From a virus, in the IMG/VR virus record IMGVR_UViG_3300010157_000199, positions 1 to 28,418 of that record: DNA of 28,418 nucleotides. The stretch is one strand, 5' to 3'. Position numbers and translations under genes: made by a program. A model generated the notes under the pieces. It worked only from the letters and a program-made list of their open reading frames with translations. It did not search any database and was not told the origin of the DNA. This document shows positions 1-7,291 of the stretch, piece after piece; the first letter of the stretch is position 1, and every line of letters begins with the position of its first letter.

Positions 1-92
1 GCGGCACATAAACAAAATGATAGGAATGTGATAGTACGCTTACTGCTTACTGCACCTGTGTCATCGCTTAACATACTTCTTAATGCGTTCAT
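1..92 (-). CDS. Small phage membrane protein, truncated at window start
   Basis: Minus-strand reading frame starting at 92 and running off the window. The visible 30 residues begin MNALRSMLSDDTGAVSSKR and continue into a hydrophobic stretch (TITFLSFCLCA), as expected for a short polar N-terminus followed by a membrane segment. The start is only three bases after the stop of the upstream 47-aa gene, so the two are probably translationally coupled. The pattern of a short acidic head, SSKR and a membrane helix resembles small phage inner-membrane proteins, but I cannot assign a family. The C-terminus is missing only because the window ends. Confidence 0.6.
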   Translation of the reverse strand, partial: MNALRSMLSDDTGAVSSKRTITFLSFCLCA

Positions 93-95
93 AAT

Positions 96-239
96 TTACT
101 TCCAGAAAAATAATATTGCTTTCAAACGATCAATGTACTTTTGCAAGTACTTGGTTTGAATGCTTTTTGCAAAGTCAGGTTGTGGGAAATTCCATCCTAC
201 AAATGCGCCTACGAAAATCCAAAATATTGTTTCTAACAT
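96..239 (-). CDS. 47-aa single-pass membrane protein
   Basis: Short minus-strand gene with a good ribosome binding site (AGGAG, about 6 bases upstream of the ATG). The protein starts with a hydrophobic segment (LETIFWIFVGAFVGWNF, residues 2-18), followed by a polar, basic part ending in ILFFWK. It is probably an N-terminal membrane anchor with a cytoplasmic tail. It sits in a row of small overlapping genes driven by the late promoter near 1540. Function is unknown; a lysis or membrane-remodelling accessory is possible but not shown. Confidence 0.65.
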   Translation of the reverse strand: MLETIFWIFVGAFVGWNFPQPDFAKSIQTKYLQKYIDRLKAILFFWK

Positions 240-248
240 ATAATTCTC

Positions 249-308
249 CTAATTTATTTTTTTTGGGTGCTTGCCGCCACACACTGGACAGCCTTCATCT
301 ATACTCAT
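249..308 (-). CDS. 19-aa micro-ORF with CPVCGG knuckle
   Basis: Minus-strand micro-ORF whose ATG overlaps the stop codon of the 194-aa gene before it (TAATG arrangement). Its own stop TAG leads directly into the AGGAG of the next gene. The product reads MSIDEGCPVCGGKHPKKIN and holds a CxxCG motif plus a nearby His, like half of a zinc ribbon. The start-stop overlap and the position exactly between two real genes support translation. At 19 residues it could also be a mere coupling device that carries ribosomes to the next start. Confidence 0.45.
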   Translation of the reverse strand: MSIDEGCPVCGGKHPKKIN

Positions 309-892
309 TAAAACCATAATAATGCTCCTTGTAGGCTCAGCACAATTCCTAGTCCAGCTACAACAAAACTGCCCCAGAACAATGGCATACTAACAGCAAG
401 AATACTTGCAGATAGTAAAACGATTGCTAGTTGATATGCGGTACTAGCGTAACCAATCCACGGGCTACGATTTTTAGCATCATCGCGCTCGGCTTCTAAT
501 GCTTTGGCTTTAGCCATCAAATCTTTCTTGCCGTCCTTAGGTTCGTTTTCATAACGATCAATACGTGCGGCCATATCATCAGCACGAGCTTTATCACCTG
601 ACTTTTTAGCTTCGTATAATGATTGCTCTGCTAGTGTTTGTTTTAAGCTCTTGGCTTGATAAAAACTGTAAGTGTCGTTAGCTTTGATAGTATTGTTTAA
701 TACCGTGCTAGACAACTTGCCGCCGTACCATGCGTTAACTGCTAGACATAATGCAAATACGTTAATGACCATACCGGCTTTGTCTTTGATCTTTGCTTCA
801 CGTTCAGAACGTGAACCTGCTGGGGGCTTTGGTGCATCCGGATCTTTTGGTGTTTTGTTTACTAAATTTAATACTGAATCAATTAATGCCAT
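308..892 (-). CDS. DUF4337-like membrane protein
   Basis: A 194-residue protein when started at the ATG with AGGAG about 10 bases upstream (MALIDSVLNL); the longer reading frame has no such signal. It has a proline-rich head (DPDAPKPPAG), a first membrane segment near residues 39-57, a polar middle containing NDTYSFYQAKSLKQ, a charged coiled-coil-like part, and two closely spaced hydrophobic segments at the C-terminus. The N-x-YQAKS-K motif plus this topology recalls the DUF4337 family, whose function is unknown. Its start overlaps the end of the 51-aa gene before it, so it belongs to the same late operon. Confidence 0.65.
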   Translation of the reverse strand: MALIDSVLNLVNKTPKDPDAPKPPAGSRSEREAKIKDKAGMVINVFALCLAVNAWYGGKLSSTVLNNTIKANDTYSFYQAKSLKQTLAEQSLYEAKKSGDKARADDMAARIDRYENEPKDGKKDLMAKAKALEAERDDAKNRSPWIGYASTAYQLAIVLLSASILAVSMPLFWGSFVVAGLGIVLSLQGALLWF

Positions 893-1038
893 GTTAATAC
901 TGCTCCTATTGCTAATCCTACTACAAACGAAATAGCACAAAATTTTGCTAAATCGATGTCACGCCAAATTGGCGCATTCTTTAACCAATTTTTTTGATGC
1001 TCTGGCAAACTGTCGTGCCATGCTGTCCATTTATTCAT
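883..1038 (-). CDS. 51-aa membrane-anchored protein
   Basis: Minus-strand gene overlapping both neighbours: its ATG lies inside the last codons of the 62-aa gene, and its stop falls inside the start region of the DUF4337-like gene. The product begins MNKWTAWHDSLPEHQKNW, rich in Trp, and ends in a hydrophobic helix (FCAISFVVGLAIGAVLTWH). This suggests a small C-tail-anchored inner-membrane protein. No family recognised. The compact overlaps make it hard to see as an accidental ORF. Confidence 0.55.
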   Translation of the reverse strand: MNKWTAWHDSLPEHQKNWLKNAPIWRDIDLAKFCAISFVVGLAIGAVLTWH

Positions 1039-1219
1039 TGCTTGCTCCGTCTATTAAAAACTTTTCTATCGGGTCCACTTTAACTAACATAGCCCGTCCA
1101 TCAACATTGGCGATTTTAAAATAGTCACCGGCTCGCCATCCTAATTTGTCTACGTCTAATTCTGCATCTAATAATATTCTATGTGGTTCTAAGTCCCAAT
1201 CGTAATCGTAATATTTCAT
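1031..1219 (-). CDS. 62-aa hypothetical soluble protein
   Basis: Small acidic protein (MKYYDYDWDLEPHRILLDAE...) with no membrane segment or signal peptide. The stretch LGWRAGDYFKIANVDGRAMLVKVDP has the look of a small beta-barrel, similar in rhythm to AbrB or SH3-like folds, but I cannot assign it. Its start codon uses the last base of the upstream stop (TAATG), so it is translationally coupled to the holin-like gene. Part of the late minus-strand operon. Confidence 0.6.
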   Translation of the reverse strand: MKYYDYDWDLEPHRILLDAELDVDKLGWRAGDYFKIANVDGRAMLVKVDPIEKFLIDGASNE

Positions 1220-1500
1220 TAATCTCGTCTCGCATCATTTTTACCATCAGCACGGCTAATACGATCTACGTCTGGGCGTAGGCCTAGGGCGTTTGATACA
1301 ACAGTATCAATACGAATAACGTCATGATTCATGGTTTTTACACGATTGTCTAGCGCGGTAATAATACCGGCCATACCTTTGATACTACCAAGTACACCAC
1401 CTAGTAATAGTTTGATTGTAAGGAATACAAAATAACCGCCAGCAAGCGCGGCGGCTACTGGCATACCTAAGTCTCCGATGATTTTGAAAATCTCGCCCAT
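1219..1500 (-). CDS. Holin-like small membrane protein with coiled-coil tail
   Basis: First gene of the minus-strand operon, 93 residues. An AGGAGC ribosome binding site precedes the ATG and a late-promoter octamer lies about 35 bases upstream. Residues 10-45 are strongly hydrophobic and glycine-rich (PVAAALAGGYFVFLTIKLLL). They are followed by a helical amphipathic segment (ITALDNRVKTMNHDVIRID) and a charged, basic C-terminus. Size, one or two N-terminal membrane helices and a charged tail fit a phage holin or other late membrane protein. The window's endolysin candidate lies far away near 11000, so a lysis role is only a suggestion. Confidence 0.6.
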   Translation of the reverse strand: MGEIFKIIGDLGMPVAAALAGGYFVFLTIKLLLGGVLGSIKGMAGIITALDNRVKTMNHDVIRIDTVVSNALGLRPDVDRISRADGKNDARRD

Positions 1501-1534
1501 ACTAGCTCCTTGATTATACGTCTTATTATGCTAG

Positions 1535-1542
1535 TATTTATT
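1535..1542 (-). promoter_or_regulatory. T4-type late promoter (AATAAATACT)
   Basis: On the minus strand the sequence reads AATAAATACT, one mismatch from the T4 late consensus TATAAATA and with the frequent CT extension. It lies about 35 bases upstream of the first gene (start at 1500) of the minus-strand operon. It overlaps the extreme 3' end of the glycosyltransferase-like gene. No sigma70 -35 box is apparent. Confidence 0.6.
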
Positions 1543-2737
1543 GCTTTAGGCGCTTTTTGACTTCCTCTAAGTAAGTGGGGGTTAGTTCAAATCGTCTATG
1601 ATGTCGGCTATGATTGCCGGGGTCGCGACCATTGTTTATTTGCATTAAAATGCCAGAAAAATTATCTACAAGCTCATCTACAATTAAGTCTTTAAATGTA
1701 GTGTAGAAATGATTAAAATTATATTCTAATACTTCTTGCATTTCTTGGTGCATTTGTTTGAGCAATGCTGGTGGCATGGCACATAGTTTAGCGAGCTCAA
1801 ATGTAATTTTTTCTATGCGTATATAATGATCTGGTTCTTGATCGTAACTTTCGTCTATCCAACGATCAAAGGTGCGAAATCCGTAGCTCTTTAAATACGC
1901 AAGACTACCCGGAGTACTTACTAACAAGAACGGACGTTTTGCTACAATAGGCTTAAATACTTTTTCAGTCAGATGTAACTTTGGCATAAAATATACTGTT
2001 TCAGTTACAACATGAAACAGGGCACTAGTTAGATCTTCAAATACCACATTAGCACTTAAACTGCCATTTGGTTCTGCGGTATCAATGATTAACGGTTCAG
2101 TGCGATCTTTTAACGCCTTATATATTTTAAGTCTGGCCCTGTTATCTAGCAAGTTCTCTGGATCTTCAATTGTTTCTTTCCATCCATTGTGGAATAAACT
2201 AACATGACCATATGGTAATAAGTCTTGTTCTATTAAGTTTGCTACCAAATGCAATCTATATGAACGTAATTTTGACGTTAGATGATTGTAACATATAAAT
2301 ACTTTGTCAAATCGATTAAATGAACTTGGGTTCACATACTGAAAATCTCTATACCAATCTAACGCCGCAAACCCGTGATAAAAATAATACCAATTATACA
2401 ATTTGTCTGATCGCATAATAGTATCTGTAAGTTCGGATTTATCACTGTTAGCTAATATTCTAACTTTTCTGGGCGCAAGCCGAACACGTACATCTACTAT
2501 AGACTTTTGTATAATAGGTATTGTATAATCATATAACGGTTCTTGATCAAAGAAATAACAATGAAAGAACGTTTTAGCGGCATACTCAAATCCAGGGCGG
2601 AGAGTAGCATTAGAAACATCAGACTTAATAAGTTGTTGATAAGTTCCAAATGGGTAAAAATGAAATGATTGCCCGTCGGTAAATTGCGATATTAAATTAT
2701 CGTGTAAAATATTATAGAATCTATCTAAGGAGAACAT
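1538..2737 (-). CDS. Glycosyltransferase-like protein, paralogue A
   Basis: A 399-residue protein with no signal peptide. Near its C-terminus is a block with LHLTEKVFKPIVAKRPFLLV, then PGSLAYLKSYGFRTFDRWIDESYD. A TEK...KPI...RPF arrangement followed by a GF.TF...DESYD element resembles the nucleotide-sugar binding end of fucosyltransferase-like (GT10-like) phage proteins. A second gene at 8530-9594 carries the same block, so the two are paralogues bracketing the enzyme cassette. Its start codon is two bases from the divergent UDP-sugar dehydrogenase start. Likely role: glycosylation of a virion component or of a host surface sugar. The fold assignment is inference. Confidence 0.6.
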   Translation of the reverse strand: MFSLDRFYNILHDNLISQFTDGQSFHFYPFGTYQQLIKSDVSNATLRPGFEYAAKTFFHCYFFDQEPLYDYTIPIIQKSIVDVRVRLAPRKVRILANSDKSELTDTIMRSDKLYNWYYFYHGFAALDWYRDFQYVNPSSFNRFDKVFICYNHLTSKLRSYRLHLVANLIEQDLLPYGHVSLFHNGWKETIEDPENLLDNRARLKIYKALKDRTEPLIIDTAEPNGSLSANVVFEDLTSALFHVVTETVYFMPKLHLTEKVFKPIVAKRPFLLVSTPGSLAYLKSYGFRTFDRWIDESYDQEPDHYIRIEKITFELAKLCAMPPALLKQMHQEMQEVLEYNFNHFYTTFKDLIVDELVDNFSGILMQINNGRDPGNHSRHHRRFELTPTYLEEVKKRLKQ

Positions 2738-2739
2738 TA

Positions 2740-3954
2740 ATGGAAGTAGGATTTATTGGAATAGGCAAGTTGGGCATGGCATGTGCTGAAACAATGGCAA
2801 GTAAACACACAGTGACTGGGTATGATATTTATCCACGGTCTAGCACCAAAATTAAAATTGCCACTCAATTAGAAGATGCTGTACTTGGCAAAGACCTAGT
2901 ATTCATTGCAGTACAAACACCACACGATCCTGTCTATGGCGGCGACCAACCTATTACCCATTTAAAGAACAAAGACTTTGACTATACTATAGTCAATGAC
3001 GTATTGCGTCAAGTAAATGCAGTAGCAACACCAGACCAACTAGTAGTATTAATCTCCACAGTACTCCCTGGCACTACCCGGAGAGAACTGAAGAACAACA
3101 TCACCAATGCACGTTTCATTTATAACCCCTACCTTATTGCAATGGGGTCAGTTGAATGGGACATGGTTAACCCCGAGATGGTAATCATTGGTACAGAGGA
3201 TGGTAGCGAAACAGGCGATGCCAAGTTGCTGACTGACTTCTATAATACATTAATGGAGAACAATCCACGTTACGTAGTAGGTACGTGGGATGAAGCAGAA
3301 TGCATCAAAGTATTTTACAATACATTTATCAGTGCCAAGATTGGCATTGTTAATATGATACAAGATGTAGCAATAAAACAAGGTAACATCAACGTAGACG
3401 TAGTAACAAAAGCATTGGCTGAAAGTACTATGCGTATTATGGGACCAAAGTATATGACCGCAGGAATGGGAGATGCAGGGCCGTGTCATCCACGTGATAA
3501 CATTGCCTTGCGTTACCTTGCAGAAGAATTAGATCTTGGCTACGACCTATTTGATACTATAATGAAGGCACGTGAACAACAGGCCAAGAATATGGCACGT
3601 TACATTTACAATCACCGTGCTGGCTTGCCAGTGTTTATACACGGACGAGCATACAAGCCTAATGTGGATTATTTAGAAGGCAGTTATAGTTTGCTAGTGG
3701 GCTATTATCTACAACAGATGGGCATTAAACCAATTTATATTGATCCGTTAACAGAAACAGTTAATCCTGTTAGTGTACGAGGATGTGTACTGCTAGCACA
3801 CAATCAGCAGATAACATACGGATATGCCGGTGTTGACAGCGAACAAAAATTATATTGTGAATTTGAAGCCGGTACAATAATCATTGACCCGTGGCGCAAA
3901 TATACAACAACTAACACAGATATTAAAGTTATCCACTACGGTAACACTAGATGA
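2740..3954 (+). CDS. UDP-glucose/GDP-mannose dehydrogenase-family protein
   Basis: Family members oxidise the C6 hydroxyl of a nucleotide sugar to a carboxylate with two NAD+. The 404-residue protein shows the N-terminal Rossmann loop GIGKLG (residues 7-12), STVLPGTT (107-113), E187-x-x-K190-x-x-x-N194, and the active-site Cys249 in GMGDAGPCHPRD (the usual motif is GFGGSCFPKD). The C-terminal binding region GRAYKPNVDYLEGSYS matches the family's GxAFKPxTDDxRESPS. All key residues are present, so it is probably active. AAGGAG lies 8 bases before the ATG. It overlaps the next gene by four bases. Substrate unknown. Confidence 0.85.
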   Translation: MEVGFIGIGKLGMACAETMASKHTVTGYDIYPRSSTKIKIATQLEDAVLGKDLVFIAVQTPHDPVYGGDQPITHLKNKDFDYTIVNDVLRQVNAVATPDQLVVLISTVLPGTTRRELKNNITNARFIYNPYLIAMGSVEWDMVNPEMVIIGTEDGSETGDAKLLTDFYNTLMENNPRYVVGTWDEAECIKVFYNTFISAKIGIVNMIQDVAIKQGNINVDVVTKALAESTMRIMGPKYMTAGMGDAGPCHPRDNIALRYLAEELDLGYDLFDTIMKAREQQAKNMARYIYNHRAGLPVFIHGRAYKPNVDYLEGSYSLLVGYYLQQMGIKPIYIDPLTETVNPVSVRGCVLLAHNQQITYGYAGVDSEQKLYCEFEAGTIIIDPWRKYTTTNTDIKVIHYGNTR

Positions 3955-5132
3955 TAGGTCGCAATTTTTGTCTTGCTCCTTTTACTCAAATTACGTATAG
4001 TCCGTTGGGTAGTGCTAGCCCTTGTCCTTACTTGGGTGGACAAGCGTGGAAATTTGATGATATGCCAATTGGCAATATATGGGCAAGTCAAGAACTTGAA
4101 AATTTACGCACGGCATTTCATGCAAATGAAAAGACCTCTACTTGTACACGTTGCTGGCGCGAAGAAGATCAAGGTAAACAAAGTGCTCGTAAATTAAATT
4201 TAGTAAATTACAGGTATAGAGATAACCTAGTAGGTTTAGTTGATGGTGGGTATAAAATTGGCCCACAGCAGATTAATTTACGTGTTGGTAATTTATGTAA
4301 TCTACGGTGTCGTACTTGTTTTAGTATTAGTTCCGTTACGTATGCTATTGAAGGTCGTTATTATGAACTTAAAAACGATCTTGATACGACTGTATACACA
4401 CGCTATCCTGATGTATTTGAATTCTCAGATAAACAAATAGATGAAATATTTGCTGTTAGTGGTAATCTAAGACGCCTTGAGTTCTACGGCGGTGAACCGT
4501 TGCTAGATAAACCTACTATGCGTTTATTACAATTACTAATTGACAGTGGACAAAGTAAAGACATTACGTTATTTTATAATACCAATGTTATAACAAAGCC
4601 AACAAAAAAACACATTGAGTTATGGAAGCATTTTAAGAACTTAGAATTTAATTTAAGCATTGATGGAGTTCGAGAACAATTTACTTATATTCGGCACCCG
4701 GGTAACTGGGAAACATTACTTAGTAACATTGAGTATATTAGAACAGAAGTACCTAACTTATGTAATGTACCTGTGTCGGCATTTGCTATATGTACCGTAT
4801 CTACATTTAATGTATTTTATTTGCCAGAAATTATACAGGAATTTGCTAATTTAAAACTTGATTGGTTCTTAAACATAGTTACACAGCCTGATTATTATGA
4901 TATGAAACATTTACCTGTACCAGTTAAAGAGCGAGTAATTGAAAAACTACTTACTATCAAAGACCAAACAGAAATAACTCCTATAATTAATATACTTAAA
5001 TCAGATGGTGATGCAGAACAATGGAAACAGTTTAAATTTTGGACCAAAGAAAAAGATGAGTACCGCGGAGAAACGTTTAAAAATACTTTCCCTGAATTTT
5101 ATGAGATAATTACTACATATGATCTACTATAA
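3951..5132 (+). CDS. Twitch-domain radical SAM protein
   Basis: Radical SAM enzymes cleave S-adenosylmethionine at a 4Fe-4S cluster to start radical chemistry. The cluster motif is CNLRCRTC (Cys116, 120, 123), followed by the GGEPLL motif. An additional cysteine set lies at the N-terminus (Cys7, Cys25, Cys65, Cys68 in CTRCW), as in twitch-domain relatives that bind a second cluster. At 393 residues it is full length. The start ATG overlaps the dehydrogenase stop, and its end overlaps the next gene by 14 bases. Substrate is unknown; neighbours suggest modification of a small metabolite, sugar or fibre protein. Confidence 0.85.
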   Translation: MIGRNFCLAPFTQITYSPLGSASPCPYLGGQAWKFDDMPIGNIWASQELENLRTAFHANEKTSTCTRCWREEDQGKQSARKLNLVNYRYRDNLVGLVDGGYKIGPQQINLRVGNLCNLRCRTCFSISSVTYAIEGRYYELKNDLDTTVYTRYPDVFEFSDKQIDEIFAVSGNLRRLEFYGGEPLLDKPTMRLLQLLIDSGQSKDITLFYNTNVITKPTKKHIELWKHFKNLEFNLSIDGVREQFTYIRHPGNWETLLSNIEYIRTEVPNLCNVPVSAFAICTVSTFNVFYLPEIIQEFANLKLDWFLNIVTQPDYYDMKHLPVPVKERVIEKLLTIKDQTEITPIINILKSDGDAEQWKQFKFWTKEKDEYRGETFKNTFPEFYEIITTYDLL

Positions 5133-5622
5133 TATAGACAAGTTCTGGGACGACGAGTTTAAAGCACTAGACTACATTAATGAACCATTTAACGATAACG
5201 AAAATACTCGTGCATGGATGGCATTAGGGTTTCCTGGAAAGTTTACCGGTGATATGTGTGATATGCGTAGCGCACAACCAAGTTGGAATAATCGATTCAT
5301 TGAGTTTTTTACAGCCGAAGGGTGGAAAGACATAGGTACAAGTTATTACCGGATGAGCCCCGGTACTATCCTACCAGCACACGGCGATCTATATTTAAAA
5401 TACATAGAACTGTTTAACCTACAAGGGCAAGAACAGTCAATATGTCGTGCTGTAGTTTTCTTAGAAGACTGGCAACCGGGGCATTATGCAGAATATTTAA
5501 ACACTCCATACACGAACTGGAAAGCAGGCGCTACGGTAGAATGGACCTACGATGCATTGCACTCGGCAGTCAATGTAGGATTTACTCCTCGATATACACT
5601 TCAAATAACAGGACATAAATGA
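5119..5622 (+). CDS. 2OG-Fe(II) oxygenase-like protein
   Basis: A 167-residue protein with the metal and cosubstrate signature of 2-oxoglutarate/Fe(II) oxygenases: H88-x-D90 in PAHGD, a distal H148 (LHSAV), and R158 ten residues later (PRYTLQITG), which would bind 2-oxoglutarate. Size and spacing resemble the aspartyl/asparaginyl hydroxylase branch. Such enzymes hydroxylate amino acids in proteins or small molecules. It overlaps the radical SAM gene upstream and the amidinotransferase downstream, so all are made from one message. The substrate is not evident. Confidence 0.7.
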   Translation: MIYYNIDKFWDDEFKALDYINEPFNDNENTRAWMALGFPGKFTGDMCDMRSAQPSWNNRFIEFFTAEGWKDIGTSYYRMSPGTILPAHGDLYLKYIELFNLQGQEQSICRAVVFLEDWQPGHYAEYLNTPYTNWKAGATVEWTYDALHSAVNVGFTPRYTLQITGHK

Positions 5623-6536
5623 TTAGCAGTTACAATGAATGGGATCCACTTAAATCCGTAGTAGTAGGTAGTGCCAGATACGCAAACTGGCCAAGTAGCG
5701 ATCCTGTGTTTGCACAAGAATCTGAAAAAACAACATGGAAAGAAACACCCGTCCCAGGTGGGCCAGTCCCGGATCACATCGTAGATGAAGCCGATGAAGA
5801 TTTAAATACTCTTGCTTATACCTTACATAACTTAGGAATTCAGGTCATTAGACCATCGCCACGTAATTATCCAGTAACCGGCGGAATGTATAATTATTGT
5901 CCTAGAGATCGTTTACTAATATATGGTAGTACTATTATTGATCCTGCTATGATGTATCCCTGCCGTGATCAAGAAATACTTACATTAGATGAAGTAACAC
6001 ACAAATCGCACGATATACGAGTTATGCCTAGAGATCAAGGAATGGTACTTGATGCGGCTAACGTATGTCGATTAGGTGATAAGATGTTATTCTTAGAATC
6101 GGCATCAGGCAACCGTAAAGCATACGATTGGCTTTGTGAGCAGTTCCCCGATGTTACTATAGAACTATGTAATTTCTATTCAGGTGTTCATATTGACAGT
6201 ACTATTGTGCCATTGCGACCAGGGCTAGTAATGCTAAATGGCAGTCGTGTATCTTTTGATACAGTACCTAAGGTATTTGATGGATGGCAAAAAATATGGG
6301 TCAATGATGTTGTTGCTCAAGATTTTTATCAATACCCCTATGCTAGCAAGTGGATTGCAATGAATATGTTAGTCATTGATCATACTACTGTTATTGTTGA
6401 TCGACACCAGTCTGAACTAATTAAGACATTGGAAAGTTATAAATTCACAGTTATACCATTGGAATTACGACATAGCCGAACTCTTGGCGGTGGATTCCAT
6501 TGTGTGACATTAGATTTATTGCGTACTAGCAAATAA
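5619..6536 (+). CDS. Glycine amidinotransferase-like enzyme
   Basis: Relatives move an amidino group from arginine to an amine, making guanidino compounds (arginine:glycine or inosamine-phosphate amidinotransferases). The 305-residue protein opens with the family's EWDPLKSVVVG. It has PRD (95-97), D145 in LDAANV, H191-x-D193 in GVHIDST, and the nucleophile Cys295 in GGGFHC. The usual Cys-His-Asp set is therefore complete. The start overlaps the oxygenase stop by four bases. In this context it could put a guanidino group on an amino sugar or peptide; that is inference. Confidence 0.8.
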   Translation: MISSYNEWDPLKSVVVGSARYANWPSSDPVFAQESEKTTWKETPVPGGPVPDHIVDEADEDLNTLAYTLHNLGIQVIRPSPRNYPVTGGMYNYCPRDRLLIYGSTIIDPAMMYPCRDQEILTLDEVTHKSHDIRVMPRDQGMVLDAANVCRLGDKMLFLESASGNRKAYDWLCEQFPDVTIELCNFYSGVHIDSTIVPLRPGLVMLNGSRVSFDTVPKVFDGWQKIWVNDVVAQDFYQYPYASKWIAMNMLVIDHTTVIVDRHQSELIKTLESYKFTVIPLELRHSRTLGGGFHCVTLDLLRTSK

Positions 6537-6539
6537 ATA
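6532..6539 (+). promoter_or_regulatory. T4-type late promoter (AATAAATA)
   Basis: AATAAATAG overlaps the stop codon of the amidinotransferase gene. By T4 geometry (octamer at -13 to -6) transcription would start near 6545, only three bases before the ATG at 6548, which has no ribosome binding site. The pair would give an almost leaderless mRNA. Confidence 0.5.
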
Positions 6540-6547
6540 GTATTACT

Positions 6548-7291
6548 ATGACTTTTGCCAACTATACTGACGCGGTACTATCTGCGCTAATTTTTAATCC
6601 CAAAGCTTCTGATGTTATCGCAAGAAAACAGGAGATACTCGACGGGGTATATCGCACAGAAAATCTTGAACCACAGAGCGTATTATTTGTTGGCTTTAAT
6701 CCAGCAATACTAAGTTGCCGTGCTAAAAATATATCAGTCACTGATATTAGTTCTACAGCACTAGATTTCATTAAATTAAAAAATGTAAAATTTAATTACA
6801 TTGATCCTGTTGAATTAGGTAATCACCAAAAGAAGTTCCAGTGTGTAATAGCAATGGACGAGTACTTTACATTTGCCAAAGACGATCAGGAACAGCAAGA
6901 TAAGATAGCAAATATTTGTAGTCTAGCCACAGATTTTGTGATAAGTACTGTACGCGACTACAAGAATCAAGATTTTAAAGATCGTGATTTTAGTCAGCCA
7001 ATTATGGTTAGAAATGGTAGTGATTATAAACTATACGTTGAAAACCACGATTGGGATTTAAAGGATCGTGCATTATGGACAAGTATGGTTTATGAAATTA
7101 ATGCCGCAAACGCATTGACTACATATGGCATTTTTGACCGTCGTACAATGTTTTTTAAGCAGTTAGCAAAGTTTAGTATGGACGCAGGAGCCGTGAATTT
7201 CCTCGTACATAAGAACCTAATGTATAAGAGTCTAATCAAAAAGAACTACGAGCACGTAGTTAGCATACAATTCGAAAATAATGGATATTGA
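6548..7291 (+). CDS. Rossmann-fold protein, methyltransferase-like
   Basis: A 247-residue protein with a pattern like class I SAM-dependent methyltransferases: a first strand and turn SVLFVGFNPAIL (near residues 44-55), an acidic second strand end SVTDIS, a motif FNYIDPVEL, and FQCVIAMDEYFTF in the position of motif IV. The glycine-rich loop is poor (VGFNP instead of GxGxG), so catalysis is uncertain. It has no Shine-Dalgarno sequence and begins just after a late-promoter octamer. Its stop overlaps the start of the fibre gene by 11 bases, suggesting it is made together with the fibre and perhaps acts on it. Confidence 0.5.
   Translation: MTFANYTDAVLSALIFNPKASDVIARKQEILDGVYRTENLEPQSVLFVGFNPAILSCRAKNISVTDISSTALDFIKLKNVKFNYIDPVELGNHQKKFQCVIAMDEYFTFAKDDQEQQDKIANICSLATDFVISTVRDYKNQDFKDRDFSQPIMVRNGSDYKLYVENHDWDLKDRALWTSMVYEINAANALTTYGIFDRRTMFFKQLAKFSMDAGAVNFLVHKNLMYKSLIKKNYEHVVSIQFENNGY

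Noticed and set aside
116-319. 67-codon plus-strand ORF at the window start
   Set aside because: Antisense to three coupled minus-strand genes with ribosome binding sites; no ribosome binding site of its own.
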